A stretch of 64,000 nucleotides of DNA from Dendrophyllia cribrosa (lineage: Eukaryota > Cnidaria > Anthozoa > Scleractinia > Dendrophylliidae): positions 13,250,754-13,314,753 of the forward strand of contig JAJLRJ010000010.1 in the NCBI GenBank assembly GCA_024195265.1, given 5' to 3'. Position numbers and translations under genes: made by a program. The stretch's first letter is position 1; each line of letters opens with the position of its first letter. Under the pieces are notes generated by a model. The model made no database searches, had not been told where the DNA came from, and worked only from the letters and a program-made list of their open reading frames with translations. Of this stretch, positions 18,951 through 30,076 are shown piece by piece.

Positions 18951-21900
18951 AGTTTCCTGAAGAATTTCCCAGAGGTGAGCAGGAGATAGATGTGCTCATC
19001 GGCATGGATTTCTATTATTCCTTTGTGTCAAGAGACATTGTAAGAGGTGGTTTCAATGAACCCGTTGCAGTTCGCACATCCTTAGGTTGGGTCTTCTGTG
19101 GACCAACAGGTGGTCATGACCAAGAATGTACTGTGTCTATGAATGTTCAAGTTTCTACTGAGGAACAATTGAATGAAACACTTCAGAAGTTCTGGAATTT
19201 GGAGTCCATTGGTGTCAAACCTGTTGAAAGTTCAGTTTCTACTACCAACAGTGAAGCCATGGTCTTAAAGAAGTTTGAAGACACTTTAACATACAAGGAT
19301 GGTAGATATAAAGTGTCATTGCCATGGAAAGAGGATAACGTTGTATTGAAAGATAACTACAAGCAAGCAGAAAGTAGGCTGTACAACCTAGAAAAGAAGT
19401 TGCTCCAAGATCCAGCCAAAGCCAAGTCCTATCAAGAGGCCATTAACAAGTATGTGAAAGACGGTGTAGCAGAGAAAGTACCCTGTGAGCAAATTGCACC
19501 ACCAGATGGGCGCCCTGTGTTCTACCTTCCACATCATGCAGTCATAAGAGAAGATAAGCAGACAACTAAGACAAGGGTTGTATTTGATGCATCTGCGAGG
19601 GATAGTAATGGTGTGTCTCTTAACAGCTGCTTAGAAGCGGGCCCTGCATTACAGCCAGATTTGGTTGGGATCTTTTTGCGCTTCCGAAAGAATCAAGTGG
19701 GTATTATGGGTGATATTGAGAAGATGTTTTTACAGATTTGCTTGAAAGAAGAAGATAGGGATTCGCATCGTTACCTGTGGAGGGATCTGGACACTGATGT
19801 CATGCCTAAGATTTATCGGATGACAAGGGTCACATTTGGAGTTATTTCCAGTCCGTTTCTTGCCATCTGCACCATTCAAGAGCATGCAAGAAGATGTAAA
19901 GAAACATTTCCTGAGGCATCAGACGAAATCCTGAGGAACACTTATGTTGATGACTTTGCTTCAGGGAAAGATGGGGTGCACGAAGCACTGAAATTGCAGC
20001 GAAGTTCAACAGAGCTTATGGAGCAAGCAGCTTTCAATTTGACAAAATGGTCCAGCAATTCGCCTAGGCTTATGCAAGCCATTCCTGAGAAAGATAGAGC
20101 ATCAGATAGTCTGATCAAGTTGGAGAGTGACCTACCGGGAGCCTATCCAATCACGAAAGCTTTAGGCTTAAGGTGGAATACGAGAACAGACAGCCTTGTC
20201 TTTATGATTGAAGTGGACTCTCTGAAGTTAAGATCAGAGACACTGTACACAAAGAGAGAGCTAGCTTCTTTGGCGGCTAAGATATTCGACCCAATCGGTC
20301 TCATTGCTCCCTTTACAGTGAGGTCAAAGTTATTGCTTCAAAGTTTGTGGACCCAGGGTGTTGGTTGGGATGATGAAATACCTGTGGAAACCTCGATTAA
20401 GTGGATTCAGTGGGTTCAAGAGCTTCCAGAGCTTGAGCAACTTCACATTCAAAGATGTTACACTGATTGGCCATTTAGTGAGCACGCTAAGGTGGAATTA
20501 CATGCATTTGATGATGCGTCGGAAGCTGCTTATGCCACTGCTGTTTATCTCAGAGTTGTTGCTGAAGACGGAAAGGCATCCACCAGTCTTGTGATGTCTA
20601 AGACAAGAGTGGCTCCTGTTCGAAAGATTACCCTTCCTCGTCTAGAGCTGATGGCTGCTGTGATAACTGCTCGACTATGCACCTATGTTAAAGATGCAAT
20701 TGATTGTCCCATAAGCTGCATTGTCTGTTGGACAGACAATTCTTCAACCTTGCACTGGATCAGAGGATCAGCCACACAGTGGAAACCGTTCGTTGCTAAT
20801 CGTGTTATTGAGATACAGTCGCTGTTGGATCCTAGTGTTTGGAGATATTGCCCAGGATCGCAGAACCCAGCTGATCTACCTACCCGAGGCTTATCTGTAA
20901 GTCAGTTGAAAGAGAGTCGTTTGTGGTGGAAAGGACCCTCTTGGTTACAAGAGTCCGAAAGAGATTGGCCTGAGGACTTAAGGTCCAAATCTTCAAATGT
21001 AATTGTTGACATGGAGAGAAAGAGTAAAGCTAGTGTTAGTTGTGTTGTGCAACCCAAAGAGCCAGTTATTGACTTCACGAGGTTCAGCAAGTACGGTCGC
21101 TTGTTAAGAACTGTTGCCTGGATCAGAAGGTTCATTTGCAACTCAAGGCTGAAGGAAGAGGAAAGATTGGTCAGCCCTTTAACTGGATTTGAGATACAAG
21201 AGGCAGAGAAATGGTTGATAACTCATGTACAAGAAGCAAGTTTTCCTGAAGAAATTCCATTGGTTAAACGCCAAAGTCCCTTGAACAACAGCAATCTAGC
21301 AAATTTAAACCCATTTCTGTGTCCTACTAGTGATTTGCTTCGCGTTGGAGGAAGAATTCATAAGTCGCTGTTACCAGAAGATGAGAAGCATCCCATTATC
21401 TTGCCTTCTAATCATCCTGTTGTCAAGCTCTTGATTAATGATGTTCATTGCCGTGAACTCCATGCTGGTGTTGAGCACACTTTATCAGTCCTGCGACAGA
21501 AATATTGGCTGGTCAAAGGAAGATCGACGGTCCGTCAGACATTAAAGAACTGCTTAATTTGTCGCCATTACCAAACAAAGCCGTTTTCGCAGCGGATGGC
21601 ACCACTTCCTGAGGATAGAATCAAACCTAACCCGCCATTCACCAATGTGGGTCTGGATTTCGCTGGTCCTTTGTATTTGAAAGACAGTGGTGACAAGGCC
21701 TACATTTGTTTATTTACTTGTGCAGTTACCCGTGCGGTACACTTAGAGTTGGTGAGCAACATGACGGTTGAACGATTTCTCCTTGCCTTACGACGCATGG
21801 TTGCAAGAAGAGGAATGTGCAGCATTATTTGGTCAGATAATGCAAAAACATTCAAAGCTGCTAACAAAGAGCTACAGCAATGCTGGAGAGTACTAGAAGC

Positions 21901-22077
21901 TGACCAAACTCAGGTCGCATTGTCAGAAAAGAAGATTCAGTGGAAGTTCATTGTGGAAAGAGCCCCATGGTGGGGTGGCTTTTATGAGCGACTTGTAAAG
22001 AGTGTCAAGACACCTCTGAAGAAAATCTTCGCCAAAGCAATGTTGGATGCCGAACAGCTAACTACCATTTTGGCTGA
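18908..22077 (+). CDS. BEL/Pao pol (end of protease, RT, RNase H, integrase core), interrupted
   Basis: The frame picks up at VDIHPSRWFHLQDL and IDVLIGMDFYY, the protease-RT link. RT has TRVVFDASA, GDIEKMFLQI and the catalytic YVDDFASG (near 19945). RNase H has LHAFDDASEAAYATAVY and CWTDNSSTLHWI. The integrase has HAGVEHTLSVLRQKYW and CLICRHYQ, then D,D,E in VGLDFAGPLY, WSDNAKTF and WWGGFYERLVKSVK. At 22075-22077 (TGA of the target duplication) the nested transposon begins and the frame soon ends. Coding resumes at 26314 in exactly the same frame. Confidence 0.88.
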
Positions 22078-22319
22078 TAGTCCGGTCTGTTAAGGTCGAA
22101 AATTGTGAAAATCGTGACAAATCGCGTAAAGGCACCAAACTTGGCACGAATATATCTCAGCATGTTACTAACCATTTTAGAAGGGGTGCCACAAGTTTTG
22201 TCCCCAGGGGGGGTGGGGAGGGGTTTTTGTCAAAGAGACTGAATTTTGACATTTGAAGAACCATAATCGACTAAATACACTCGCTAGGTTACGTTTATCG
22301 ATATGACGTTTGCATTTTT

Positions 22320-22435
22320 ATGCCATTTAGCGTTTCTTTATTGGTTTTGATTAATTTTAAGTCAATTTGGGCGGTTTTTAAGAGGTTTTGAAAAAGTTCA
22401 GAAATCCAAGATGGCGGAACCAAGATGGCGGCTGT
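22320..22435. repeat. Subterminal repeat with AAGATGGCGG boxes
   Basis: GCATTTTTATGCCATTTAGCG ... CCAAGATGGCGGAACCAAGATGGCGG is shared with 7370-7530 and, inside the same transposon, with about 25680-25805. The AAGATGGCGG words resemble YY1-type sites, which is an observation only. Confidence 0.5.
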
Positions 22436-23527
22436 GTAACTAATTACGTAATAATACGTCATATAACGTCATCGTTTCATTGTGCGGACCGCAAAGAAGA
22501 CAGTTTTGGACATACCATGTACCCTCTAGGTTTCGTTATCATAGCCTTTTTGTTCTTGAAGCTGCGAGGTGGCTAGGCTCAGGAACTCAAAAAAGGTCCA
22601 AGCAAAATAAGGTTAAAAGTTTGCTTAGTGCACTATCAGTTAAATAAAATTATCGTGATCAGAACTGTACAGGCGGGCAAATGATCCCCACACCAAAAAG
22701 CAATCAATGGCGTGGAATCTACATTTTGATTAATGGATTGAAAACAATTCTCATTTATACAGCAGTTTTTTTTTAATGTAAGCAAAATTAAATGTCTCTA
22801 TTCTAAATTGTTATAAATTGTTATAAGACAAGAATTGTACAATTCTGATAAAAGTGAACCGGAAAAAAGTTAGGCGCCGACTTAATTCATTCATGGCAAC
22901 GTGGGAGCCTAACTGATTTCCTTTAAACAAACTATTCTAGTAGTCAAATATCGTGAAGGAAGATGTACGGAATCTTGATAAACGAAAGAAGAAACTGACA
23001 AACGAGTGTGAAAGTGCAGTGCATCGCGTGTTAACTGGCCTTACAAAAACAACAACTTGAAAGTTCTTGAACCAACGGCAAAGCAATCTTTTAAGTTAAA
23101 AACATAACTCACATTTCTTTCCATCCTTGTCTTCCTCGTTACTTGTTCTGCGGCATCTTGTATTAACTTACGCATTTTGTAATAACTTACGCACTTTGTA
23201 ATAGCAATTGCGGCATTTTGTAATAAATGGAAACAACGCATCAGTTTTGTAATAGTTTGTAGTTTTGTAAGAAGATGGATGGTAGCTGGACCTCAAATGG
23301 CTTTATCATTACAAGAATTTGAAAGCCAGTTGACAGATGATGTGAATGTCGGGCAAAAGAATGACCACCACGAGCAGGGACTTTCGACACAGAAGAAATT
23401 TCAAAGCCACGTGAACAATCTTGTCAGCACAATTTATGCGAGATAGGAAATCCTTCCAAGATGAATGTCCTAGACTGCTTGCCCTTAGGATACGCGCAAT
23501 TGTGCAGATGAGACTGTTGTCTCTACT

Positions 23528-24890
23528 GTGCATAAAATCCAGAAGATTGGATTAAGTCAGTACAAGAAGTATGTCAAAGACGTCATTGATGACAGAACCG
23601 TGTCCATTCACCACACAATTTCAAAGAACTACTTGACATTATTCAAGCGGCAGCAGCCCAAGCAAATTTCCAAAGCTTCGCTCAAGTTATCGGCCGTAGT
23701 AAGTGATCGTTATCCTTTCAATCGCTTGTAAATCGCTAGTCAGCACGGGAGAGTGATCTTGTAGAATTCTTTATGCACAAGAATCAGCCATACCCACCTT
23801 CATTATCAGAGTTTGGCAACCTTCGCTTTGGCAAGAAGTCCGATTTGATTGCATGTGTCAGCTAAAGCCCTTTAATTTTGGTGCATCACCGCTCCTCCTC
23901 CACTGTTGTACGATGTCAAAATATTTGATGCGGCAGCTGTTGTGCATGCACTACCAGTGTCATCTGAAAAGTGACAAAAGAATTGACTTCGTTTGGTATG
24001 AGTATCGTCTGTCAAGTCTGAAAGAGGCTGCTCGTGAGAAAAAGGGGAAGGGTGTTAGAAGAAAAGTTGTTGGCCACGTCAAATATCTCCAAACTGGCAA
24101 GCGTTTATGGAAGATTCTTCTAACAAACAGGAGTTATTTAAATTTCTAACAACACAGGTGAAAGAGGCCTCCTTCCCAGATGACAAGATTTTTTGTATAA
24201 CGTCAGGTATTGCAGTAAAACAGCACTTTTTTTAATGGCCGCACACGTTTTCTCATTTCGTACTAAACGTGTCGTTATTTTAGGTGAAAATGTCATTTTA
24301 AGCCTTACCAGTCAACAGATGGCATGCAACCACGAAGAAGCAGACACACGAATTTTGGTCCATGTAAAAGACGCTGTGGAGAAAGGTGCGAGACGTGTTT
24401 AGTTCGCACTATTGACACAGATGTTGTTGTCGTTGTCATTGCCGAGTTCCACGCGTTGTCTATAACACAGCCTGATCTGACAGTGTGGATCGCCTTTGGG
24501 ATGGGAAAGCACTTCCAGTGCCTTTCAGTTAACAGCATCTGTGATCGTCTGGGAGAACTGAAATCTCGCGCGCTTCCATTGTTCCATGCCGTTACTCAGT
24601 GGTTGCGATACAATGTCTGCTTTCCAAGGAGAAGAATCGACTTGGAAAGCGTGGAATGCGCACCCTGCAGCCACAGACGCTTTTCTACGTGTCAAGGACG
24701 AGCCCTTTGTTCAACTAGAGTTAAGTTCCCCTCTCTTCAGAGTCCTACAACAATTTGTCGTGGTGCTTTATGACAAGACCAACCTTGCTGCTGATGTCAG
24801 TTCTGCTCGACAAGAACTTTTCACAAAAAAGGGCACAGCATTGGAAAACATTCCCCCTAACAGAGGTGAATGGTGTTTAGATGTTTAGAT
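23528..24890 (+). pseudogene. Decayed transposon ORF with PIN/XPG-like motif
   Basis: The gene is broken into several frames. It contains QPYPPSLSEFGNLRFGKKS (near 23790-23850), NHEEADTRILVHVKDAVEKG (near 24327-24390), TIDTDVVVVVIAEF, WIAFGMGKHFQ, LLSGCDTMSAFQG and VVVLYDKTN...LFTKKGTALENIPPNRG. The EADT...DTDV spacing recalls XPG/PIN nucleases, and this protein family is common in cnidarian and other invertebrate transposons. Frameshifts near 24395 and 24585, stops between blocks, and the missing N-terminus make it a pseudogene. Confidence 0.65.
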
Positions 24891-26310
24891 AAACGTTAAT
24901 CCAAAAAGCACTTTCTGGCTTAAATTCATTTACAATATTTAATTATTAAAACAGAAGTAGAATGTAATCTTTATAAGCTTTCACTTCAAATCACTTTTTC
25001 TTTAATTTGGCTTGGAACTATACGTCAGTTTAGTTAGTTTTTAAATAACGCGATATTACTGATCTTCGACGAGGCAACCAAATCATATTCTCAAGTAATG
25101 TGACTATGGCTTGAATAAAAGACTTATTAAACAATAATTTTGTTTTTGTTAGGATTCCCTACATAACCACTGCAACAGAGCCGTGTACCAGGCAAGCGTC
25201 TGGACATCCCTTTCAGGGATAACAAGTGCTCCCCTCCCAATCTGTTTTTGGTTGGGAAACGGGAAATGATCACTGGAAGCCCGTTTGGACTACCCTTCCA
25301 GGAGTTTCGAAAGCTAACAGCGAATTACTGAAGTGCGGGTGCAAGAAGGGATGTTGAAGTTTGCGTTGCAAATGTCTTAAACCCAATCTTCTGCATTGAA
25401 CTCTGCAACTGCACCGGAGGCTGTCAAATACGAATCATTAGTAAAATTTAAACCGTCAGGGTAGCAATATATTTTAAACCTGTGCGAAAACTGAGGTATT
25501 CAAAAACTTCAAAATAAACAACAAAGTGTGTTAGATTTATACCAAGAACATTGATCTCTAAAATTAATATGCCACGTGATTATTCCAAGAACCTTTTTTC
25601 CTTAGAAAACACTTCAAACTGTGGAGTTAATTTGTTACAAACTTACTTTACCTTACATCTTACCATATTTCATTTTAGTGTGATAAATTTCACAATTTAT
25701 GACCATTTTATCATTTATCTATTGATTTTAATTAATTTGGACTCAATTTTGGCGCCTTTCTGAGATAATATATGGAAATCCAAGATGGCGGATCCAAGAT
25801 GGCGGCCATTCGGAATCATGACGCAATTTCAACGTCATATGACGTCATAAGATCACGTTACCTACCTTTACGTAGAGATTGTTGGACGTTCTATAAACCC
25901 TCCGAGTTTTATTGTTATATCTTTAATATTCTTTAAGTTACAAAGGGGAGCGGAATCCTTGCACACCCCCCCCGCCCTCCCCCGTCCCAGAGGACCATAA
26001 AAGCCAGGTTTTTATAAAGCACCTTAATGTCCTGGAAAAACACTTAACACTGTCTAACTTATCCTTGTTATGTACTTAATGGAATATTTTGAAACAATAA
26101 GTACGGAAAAGCATGTCGATGCCGATGTCATACTGTGTTCAGGAGTTGGCAAATTGTATTGAATTCCCTGCCCCCTCCCCCCCCGCCCCCGGAATTTCGA
26201 ATCACGTGGCACCCCTTCTAAAATTGTTCGATATAGCAAAAGCAACATCTGTGCAAAATTTCGTGCTTTTACGCGTTTTGTCACGATTTTTTCCCTAAGC
26301 GACCGGACTA

Positions 26311-26797
26311 TGAAATTGAGGCGCAGCTGAACAGTCGTCCTCTTAATTACCTTGGTGCAGACCCTGATGATTACAGTGTTATTACCCCTGCACAGATTCT
26401 TATTGGAAGAAATCTCCAAGCATTTCCAACTAAAGATACCCGTGTTTCAGAACACACGTCAAGAGCCATCACCAAACGTTTTGAGTATCATCAGAGACTT
26501 GTAAATGGATTTTGGAGGCGTTGGCATGCTGAGTATCTGAAGTCTCTGACACCCCTCAAGAAATGGTTTAAAGTTGGTCGTGAAATCCGTAAAGGGGACT
26601 TGGTCCTTGTGAGTGAGGATTACGTAGCTCGGGGTCAGTGGTCACGTGCACGCGTGGAAGCCATCCATCCAGGTCGTGATGGTCTTATCCGGTCCGTTTC
26701 CTTACGAACCACATCTGGAAGTCTTACCCGTCGTCCGGGGCAGCGGCTACACCTGTTTGAAGCCTGCGATGCTGATCTAGCTGCTGAACTTGATTGA
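26311..26797 (+). CDS. BEL/Pao integrase C-terminus after the nested insertion
   Basis: After the second TGA copy the integrase frame resumes with IEAQLNSRPLNYLG, the usual sequence after the catalytic core of BEL/Pao. It then has SRAITKRFEYHQRLVNGFW, FWRRWHAEYLKSL and the DNA-binding tail GREIRKGDLVLV...RARVEAIHPGRDG, ending at a stop at 26795-26797. There is no in-frame damage. It lies about 100 bases before the 3' LTR, as expected. It cannot be translated with the rest of pol while the insertion is present. Confidence 0.85.
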
Positions 26798-26883
26798 ACT
26801 TGACTTGATGGAAACATGTGGAACAATTTGTCGTTGAACTTTATTAACTTTGACACGTTCATGTATTGATGCACTCCCTGCAT

Positions 26884-26895
26884 CGGGCGGGAGGA
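26884..26895 (+). promoter_or_regulatory. Polypurine tract
   Basis: GGGCGGGAGGA directly precedes the 3' LTR, as expected for plus-strand priming. Confidence 0.6.
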
Positions 26896-27114
26896 TGTTC
26901 CGAACCGAAAGTTCCTGTTCCTGTTTGTAGAATAATTAAGATTTTTTTGGACGCTGAACACTGGGAACTAGTTTAAGTTTGCAGGGTCTTGGAACCCCCC
27001 GAATACTGTTTACCATGTGCTTTTGAATCGATCGTTCGAAGAAATGTGTTGTGTTTAGTTGTTAAAACATCGTGTAATTTTCGTTCATATTGGACAATAA
27101 ACCGCTCAAAGACA
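26896..27114 (+). repeat. BEL/Pao 3' LTR
   Basis: 219 bp. It differs from the 5' LTR at GAACC(A/G)AAAG and ACCG(T/C)TCAAAG. Confidence 0.93.
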
Positions 27115-27229
27115 TTCAGAGAGCAGCGGCGGGCTCATTTCTAGAACAGCGGTTCGTAAGCGAGCCGACGAGACGCCCTGCTGCTGTTGTGTCATGATTC
27201 TCAGATACTTTTGCCTAAACTTTTGCCTG

Positions 27230-27271
27230 CTTTTGAGACGTCAATATAAAGTCCTATTGACGTCTCAAAAG
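27230..27271. repeat. Perfect 17-bp hairpin
   Basis: CTTTTGAGACGTCAATA, an 8-base loop TAAAGTCC, then the exact complement. It lies outside the BEL element. Confidence 0.85.
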
Positions 27272-27510
27272 TCAGCCTGTGATTGGTTGAAAACTTTCTG
27301 CGGCAATTTAATGGGTTCCTTCCCTAGAAAAGAAAAGCTTCAAATTATCTTTAAAGTAAGGGCTAAAATGTTAATTACTTTGTCAAGTTTGGTAGATAAA
27401 ACAACACTGTATTCACTGAAACGATCCTTTCTATTGAAAGTTAACGATGAGATGGGTTTTAAATATTTTGTTTGTTTGAACGTAACAGTTTGTTTACATC
27501 AAACTGTGCT

Positions 27511-27735
27511 ATGCGCGCGCTAATCACGCCACAACGCGTTGTTAGCATACAATTTGTGGACGAAGGGGATGTTACTGAGGTGTTTGAGGATCACAGGGAA
27601 GTACAAATTGATGAGTATGAGACAGATTCGGATGACGAGGAATCAGATTTTGAAGAACATTCAGAGCTTGTCAATAGAGCGTGTGTTACACGATCCGGCA
27701 GGGCTGTTCGTGCATTTGTGCGTCTCGACATGTGA
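27511..27735 (+). CDS. Hypothetical acidic 74-aa protein, possibly a retroelement C-terminus
   Basis: The ATG at 27511 is the first good start. The frame is acidic (DEYETDSDDEESDFEEHSE) and ends TRSGRAVRAFVRLDM. Short TRSGR-type endings are common at the C-terminus of gypsy-type polyproteins in invertebrates, so this may be the tail of a degraded retroelement rather than a host gene. No upstream retroviral domain is visible. Low confidence. Confidence 0.3.
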   Translation: MRALITPQRVVSIQFVDEGDVTEVFEDHREVQIDEYETDSDDEESDFEEHSELVNRACVTRSGRAVRAFVRLDM

Positions 27736-27996
27736 CGGTAAGAGGTAATAATAGTTGTAAAATCATTAAAGATCCATTAAACGGTGCAGATTGATACGCA
27801 TGGCAGCGAAATTATTGGCAAAAAACCCAAAGAAACCCCACAGTAAAGCCACGAGAGCCGTTGAATAATAAGTGTAATAAGTGTTTGTGGACGTCTTGGG
27901 AAAAAAAAAAAAAAGACTTCCGTAGCTACCAAAATTACGTATCCCAAAGGCTAAAGTGGGCATTTCACTCTTGTCAAATTTACCTCTCTTGATTTA

Positions 27997-28384
27997 GGCC
28001 CCGTCCACACGTATACGCATATTTTTTTATGCGTTTAGGCCTCCCGTCCACACGTAAACGATGAAAACGGTCACCCTAAACGGATATTTTCGAAAACGCT
28101 CTCCAAAGTGGATATTTTTGAAAACGCCGTTTACTCGTTTACGTGTGGACAGCGTAAACGGATATTTTCGTAAACGCTGATGTCACAGCTGTTTATGGCG
28201 CATGCTCAAGTTATCTAGCGCATGCTCAATGCAGATTTTTAGCGTTTACGTATCGTTTTAGCGTTTACGTGTGGACAGGTGAAAACGAATCGTAAACGAT
28301 GGCTGGCTTCGTGTGGACGGGAGCGTTTTAGATTAAAAAAAAATATGCGTTTACGAACGTAAACGTATGCATGTGGACGGGGTC
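27997..28384. mobile_element. MITE with TTA target duplication
   Basis: 388 bp with inverted ends GGCCCCGTCCACACG and CATGTGGACGGGGTC, flanked by TTA (27994-27996 and 28385-28387). The interior is filled with CGTTTACG / CGTAAACG words. TTA (TWA) duplications point to PIF/Harbinger-type mobilisation. No coding capacity. Confidence 0.8.
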
Positions 28385-28387
28385 TTA

Positions 28388-28985
28388 CTTCGATGCCCTG
28401 TAATCGACAGGAAAACAAATTCACATCTAGAATAAAAGCTTTGGTGATTTTATCGGTATACTAGATTTGCAAATAAAAGTGGGGTAGACGATCACGTTGC
28501 TAAAAAACAGAGTTAACTAGGTTTAAGTGCAATCAAATAATGAATTATTACAAGTTTTACACTTCGTCTAGAGTTTAAAGTCTTAAAACTGCGCAAATTA
28601 CATGACAAATGTGAATAATTAACTTGCATGATCTTGCATTTTTAATTACTAACTGAGATTTACCGACAACCGACAAAGGTCGAAAATTTTAACCGACAAC
28701 CGACAAAGTAATGAAATTTTAACCGACAACCGACATGTGGACCCCCCCATTCAGACCCTCACACAGGCCTGCACGACTCCAACTCGCAAGAATATGTTAT
28801 TTTCATAATTGTTTACTGATGATTATTAAATCGAGTATCCCTGATCGCCAGTTGTTGAGCAATACATGTAGGAACGGGAATGTAGGCATTCTGAGACATT
28901 CATCAGCTGGATGGGTGACATCACATTCTATTACGAGGACGACTGGGAACTACTCTGGCCTTACTATACAACAAAAGAGAGAGAA
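28388..28985. other. Intergenic sequence with ACCGACA repeat
   Basis: No gene seen. The segment 28660-28735 has three ACCGACAACCGACA words spaced about 30 bases apart, as at 16.54-16.64 kb. Confidence 0.55.
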
Positions 28986-28989
28986 TAAT

Positions 28990-29240
28990 TAACTGGCTCG
29001 TCGCTCTGCGACGAGTCAGTTCTTAAAATACCCTCTTTTTTTTTTTTCGGCCTGTCGGGTCACCTGCCCCGGGAATCGCTTTTGCTGCGGCCAACACCGT
29101 ACCTAGTTAACTGGCTCGTCGCTCTGCGACGAGTCAGTTCTTAAAATACCCTCTTTTTAACTGGCTCGTCGCTCTGCGACGAGTCAGTTCTTAAAATACC
29201 CTCTTTTTTTAACTGGCTCGTCGCTCTGCGACGAGACAGT
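28990..29240 (+). repeat. Tandem hairpin repeats TTAACTGGCTCGTCGCTCTG...
   Basis: Four copies of a ~50-base unit: hairpin CTGGCTCGTCGC-TCT-GCGACGAGTCAG, then TTCTTAAAATACCCTC and a T run. One copy is followed by the CACCTGCCCCGGGAATCGCT sequence of the satellite. On the minus strand this looks like an A-rich tail made of hairpin units. Further copies lie at 30077, 31153, 31209, 58861 and 58915. Confidence 0.85.
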
Positions 29241-29242
29241 TC

Positions 29243-30076
29243 TTAACCCATTGACCCCTGAACCGCCCGTAACCGCCCGTACAAGACTCCACTGCTTTAA
29301 AAAATTGTAACTTTCTCAATCGTGCGAACGTGGCCTTAACTAGCAGTTGTGAGCATTGACTAGAAAGTCTTTCAAATTGAGATACTCGATAAACACAAAA
29401 AAGTCAGCGATTTTTGCAGAATATCAGCGTTTGAATTTGGACAATAACAAAAATTACCGTTTTTAACGTCATAGAAAAACAACAAAAATCACGTTTTTGC
29501 CTTTAGTTTTTTTTATTCAAATCATCATGGCAAACCCAAAAGTCAACATTCACAGCAAAATTCAGTCCTAGTCCTAGCTTAGCAGTGAATTTTTTTGCTC
29601 TTATTCGTTGCTCGGGCCGAGCTCTAGCCTCTCGTTCTAATGCATACTGACCTTGCCTCAATTTTCAATATCACCACCGCACTGCATGCAGGGAAATGGC
29701 CAAGAATTTTGACAGCGTTCGTTTCTTTCCGCACACATTTCATATTTATACTAAGTCCACAGCCACTCCGACCCACCGCCGAAATTTCGCGCTTGTTGTG
29801 TTCTCCTGTGGTCGCAACTTCCAAAATATGCCGCGGTAGGTCGAGAAATTCATCCAGAGTCGAGTCCCAAAGCTGCTTCGTTTCCAGGCGGCCATTTTTC
29901 CAGTTCAACGAGCAACGAGCCAAATTCGTAAACGAAGTACAACAACCAACTCGCTTCATTGAGAAGTGGACTCTGAACTACCTCCAAGCTTAATGATGCT
30001 CACCAGGCAGCTACTAAAGATGAAAAATGGCTGTGAACTTACCAAAAATCGTACATAATTCATATTGGACCCTTTA
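29243..30076. repeat. Dispersed repeat, non-coding or unknown
   Basis: Sequence from CCCATTGACCCCTGAACCG to TTGGACCCTTTA interrupts the hairpin-repeat array. Long frames are open on both strands at 29624-29993, but neither has a recognisable domain. I recall similar text as a frequent repeat in coral assemblies. Confidence 0.45.

Larger units (their letters stand above)
22078..26310 (+). mobile_element. DNA transposon nested in BEL integrase, 3-bp TGA target duplication
   Basis: The outer ends are TAGTCCGGTC and GACCGGACTA, flanked by TGA at 22075-22077 and 26311-26313. Removing the insert plus one TGA rejoins the integrase frame. About 150 bases at each end are related in inverted form (ATCGTGACAAA, CGCGTAAA, GGGGTGCCAC), including G-rich/C-rich tracts. 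The interior has a decayed gene (23528-24890). A 3-bp duplication and the decayed protein would suit an Academ-like element, but I am not certain of the superfamily. Confidence 0.85.
16825..27114 (+). mobile_element. Complete BEL/Pao LTR retrotransposon with nested DNA transposon
   Basis: Two 219-bp LTRs (16825-17043 and 26896-27114) differ at two bases that I could see. The element is flanked by the 5-bp duplication TTCAG (16820-16824 and 27115-27119). Internal order is primer site, gag with DUF1759-like and zinc-knuckle regions, DUF1758-type protease, RT, RNase H, integrase and a purine tract. A 4.2-kb transposon splits the integrase. One frameshift lies near 18905. Confidence 0.93.

Noticed and set aside
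22388..22576. Short frame starting at AAGATGGCGG
   Set aside because: Belongs to a repeat shared with 7.4 kb where the frame is not kept.
28990..29240. CRISPR-like array of palindromic repeats
   Set aside because: Animal genome, irregular spacing, T-run spacers and dispersed single copies; these are retroposon-tail or satellite units.
29624..29993. Gene on either strand (frames of 111 and 117 codons)
   Set aside because: Open on both strands, no domain, and part of what looks like a dispersed repeat.
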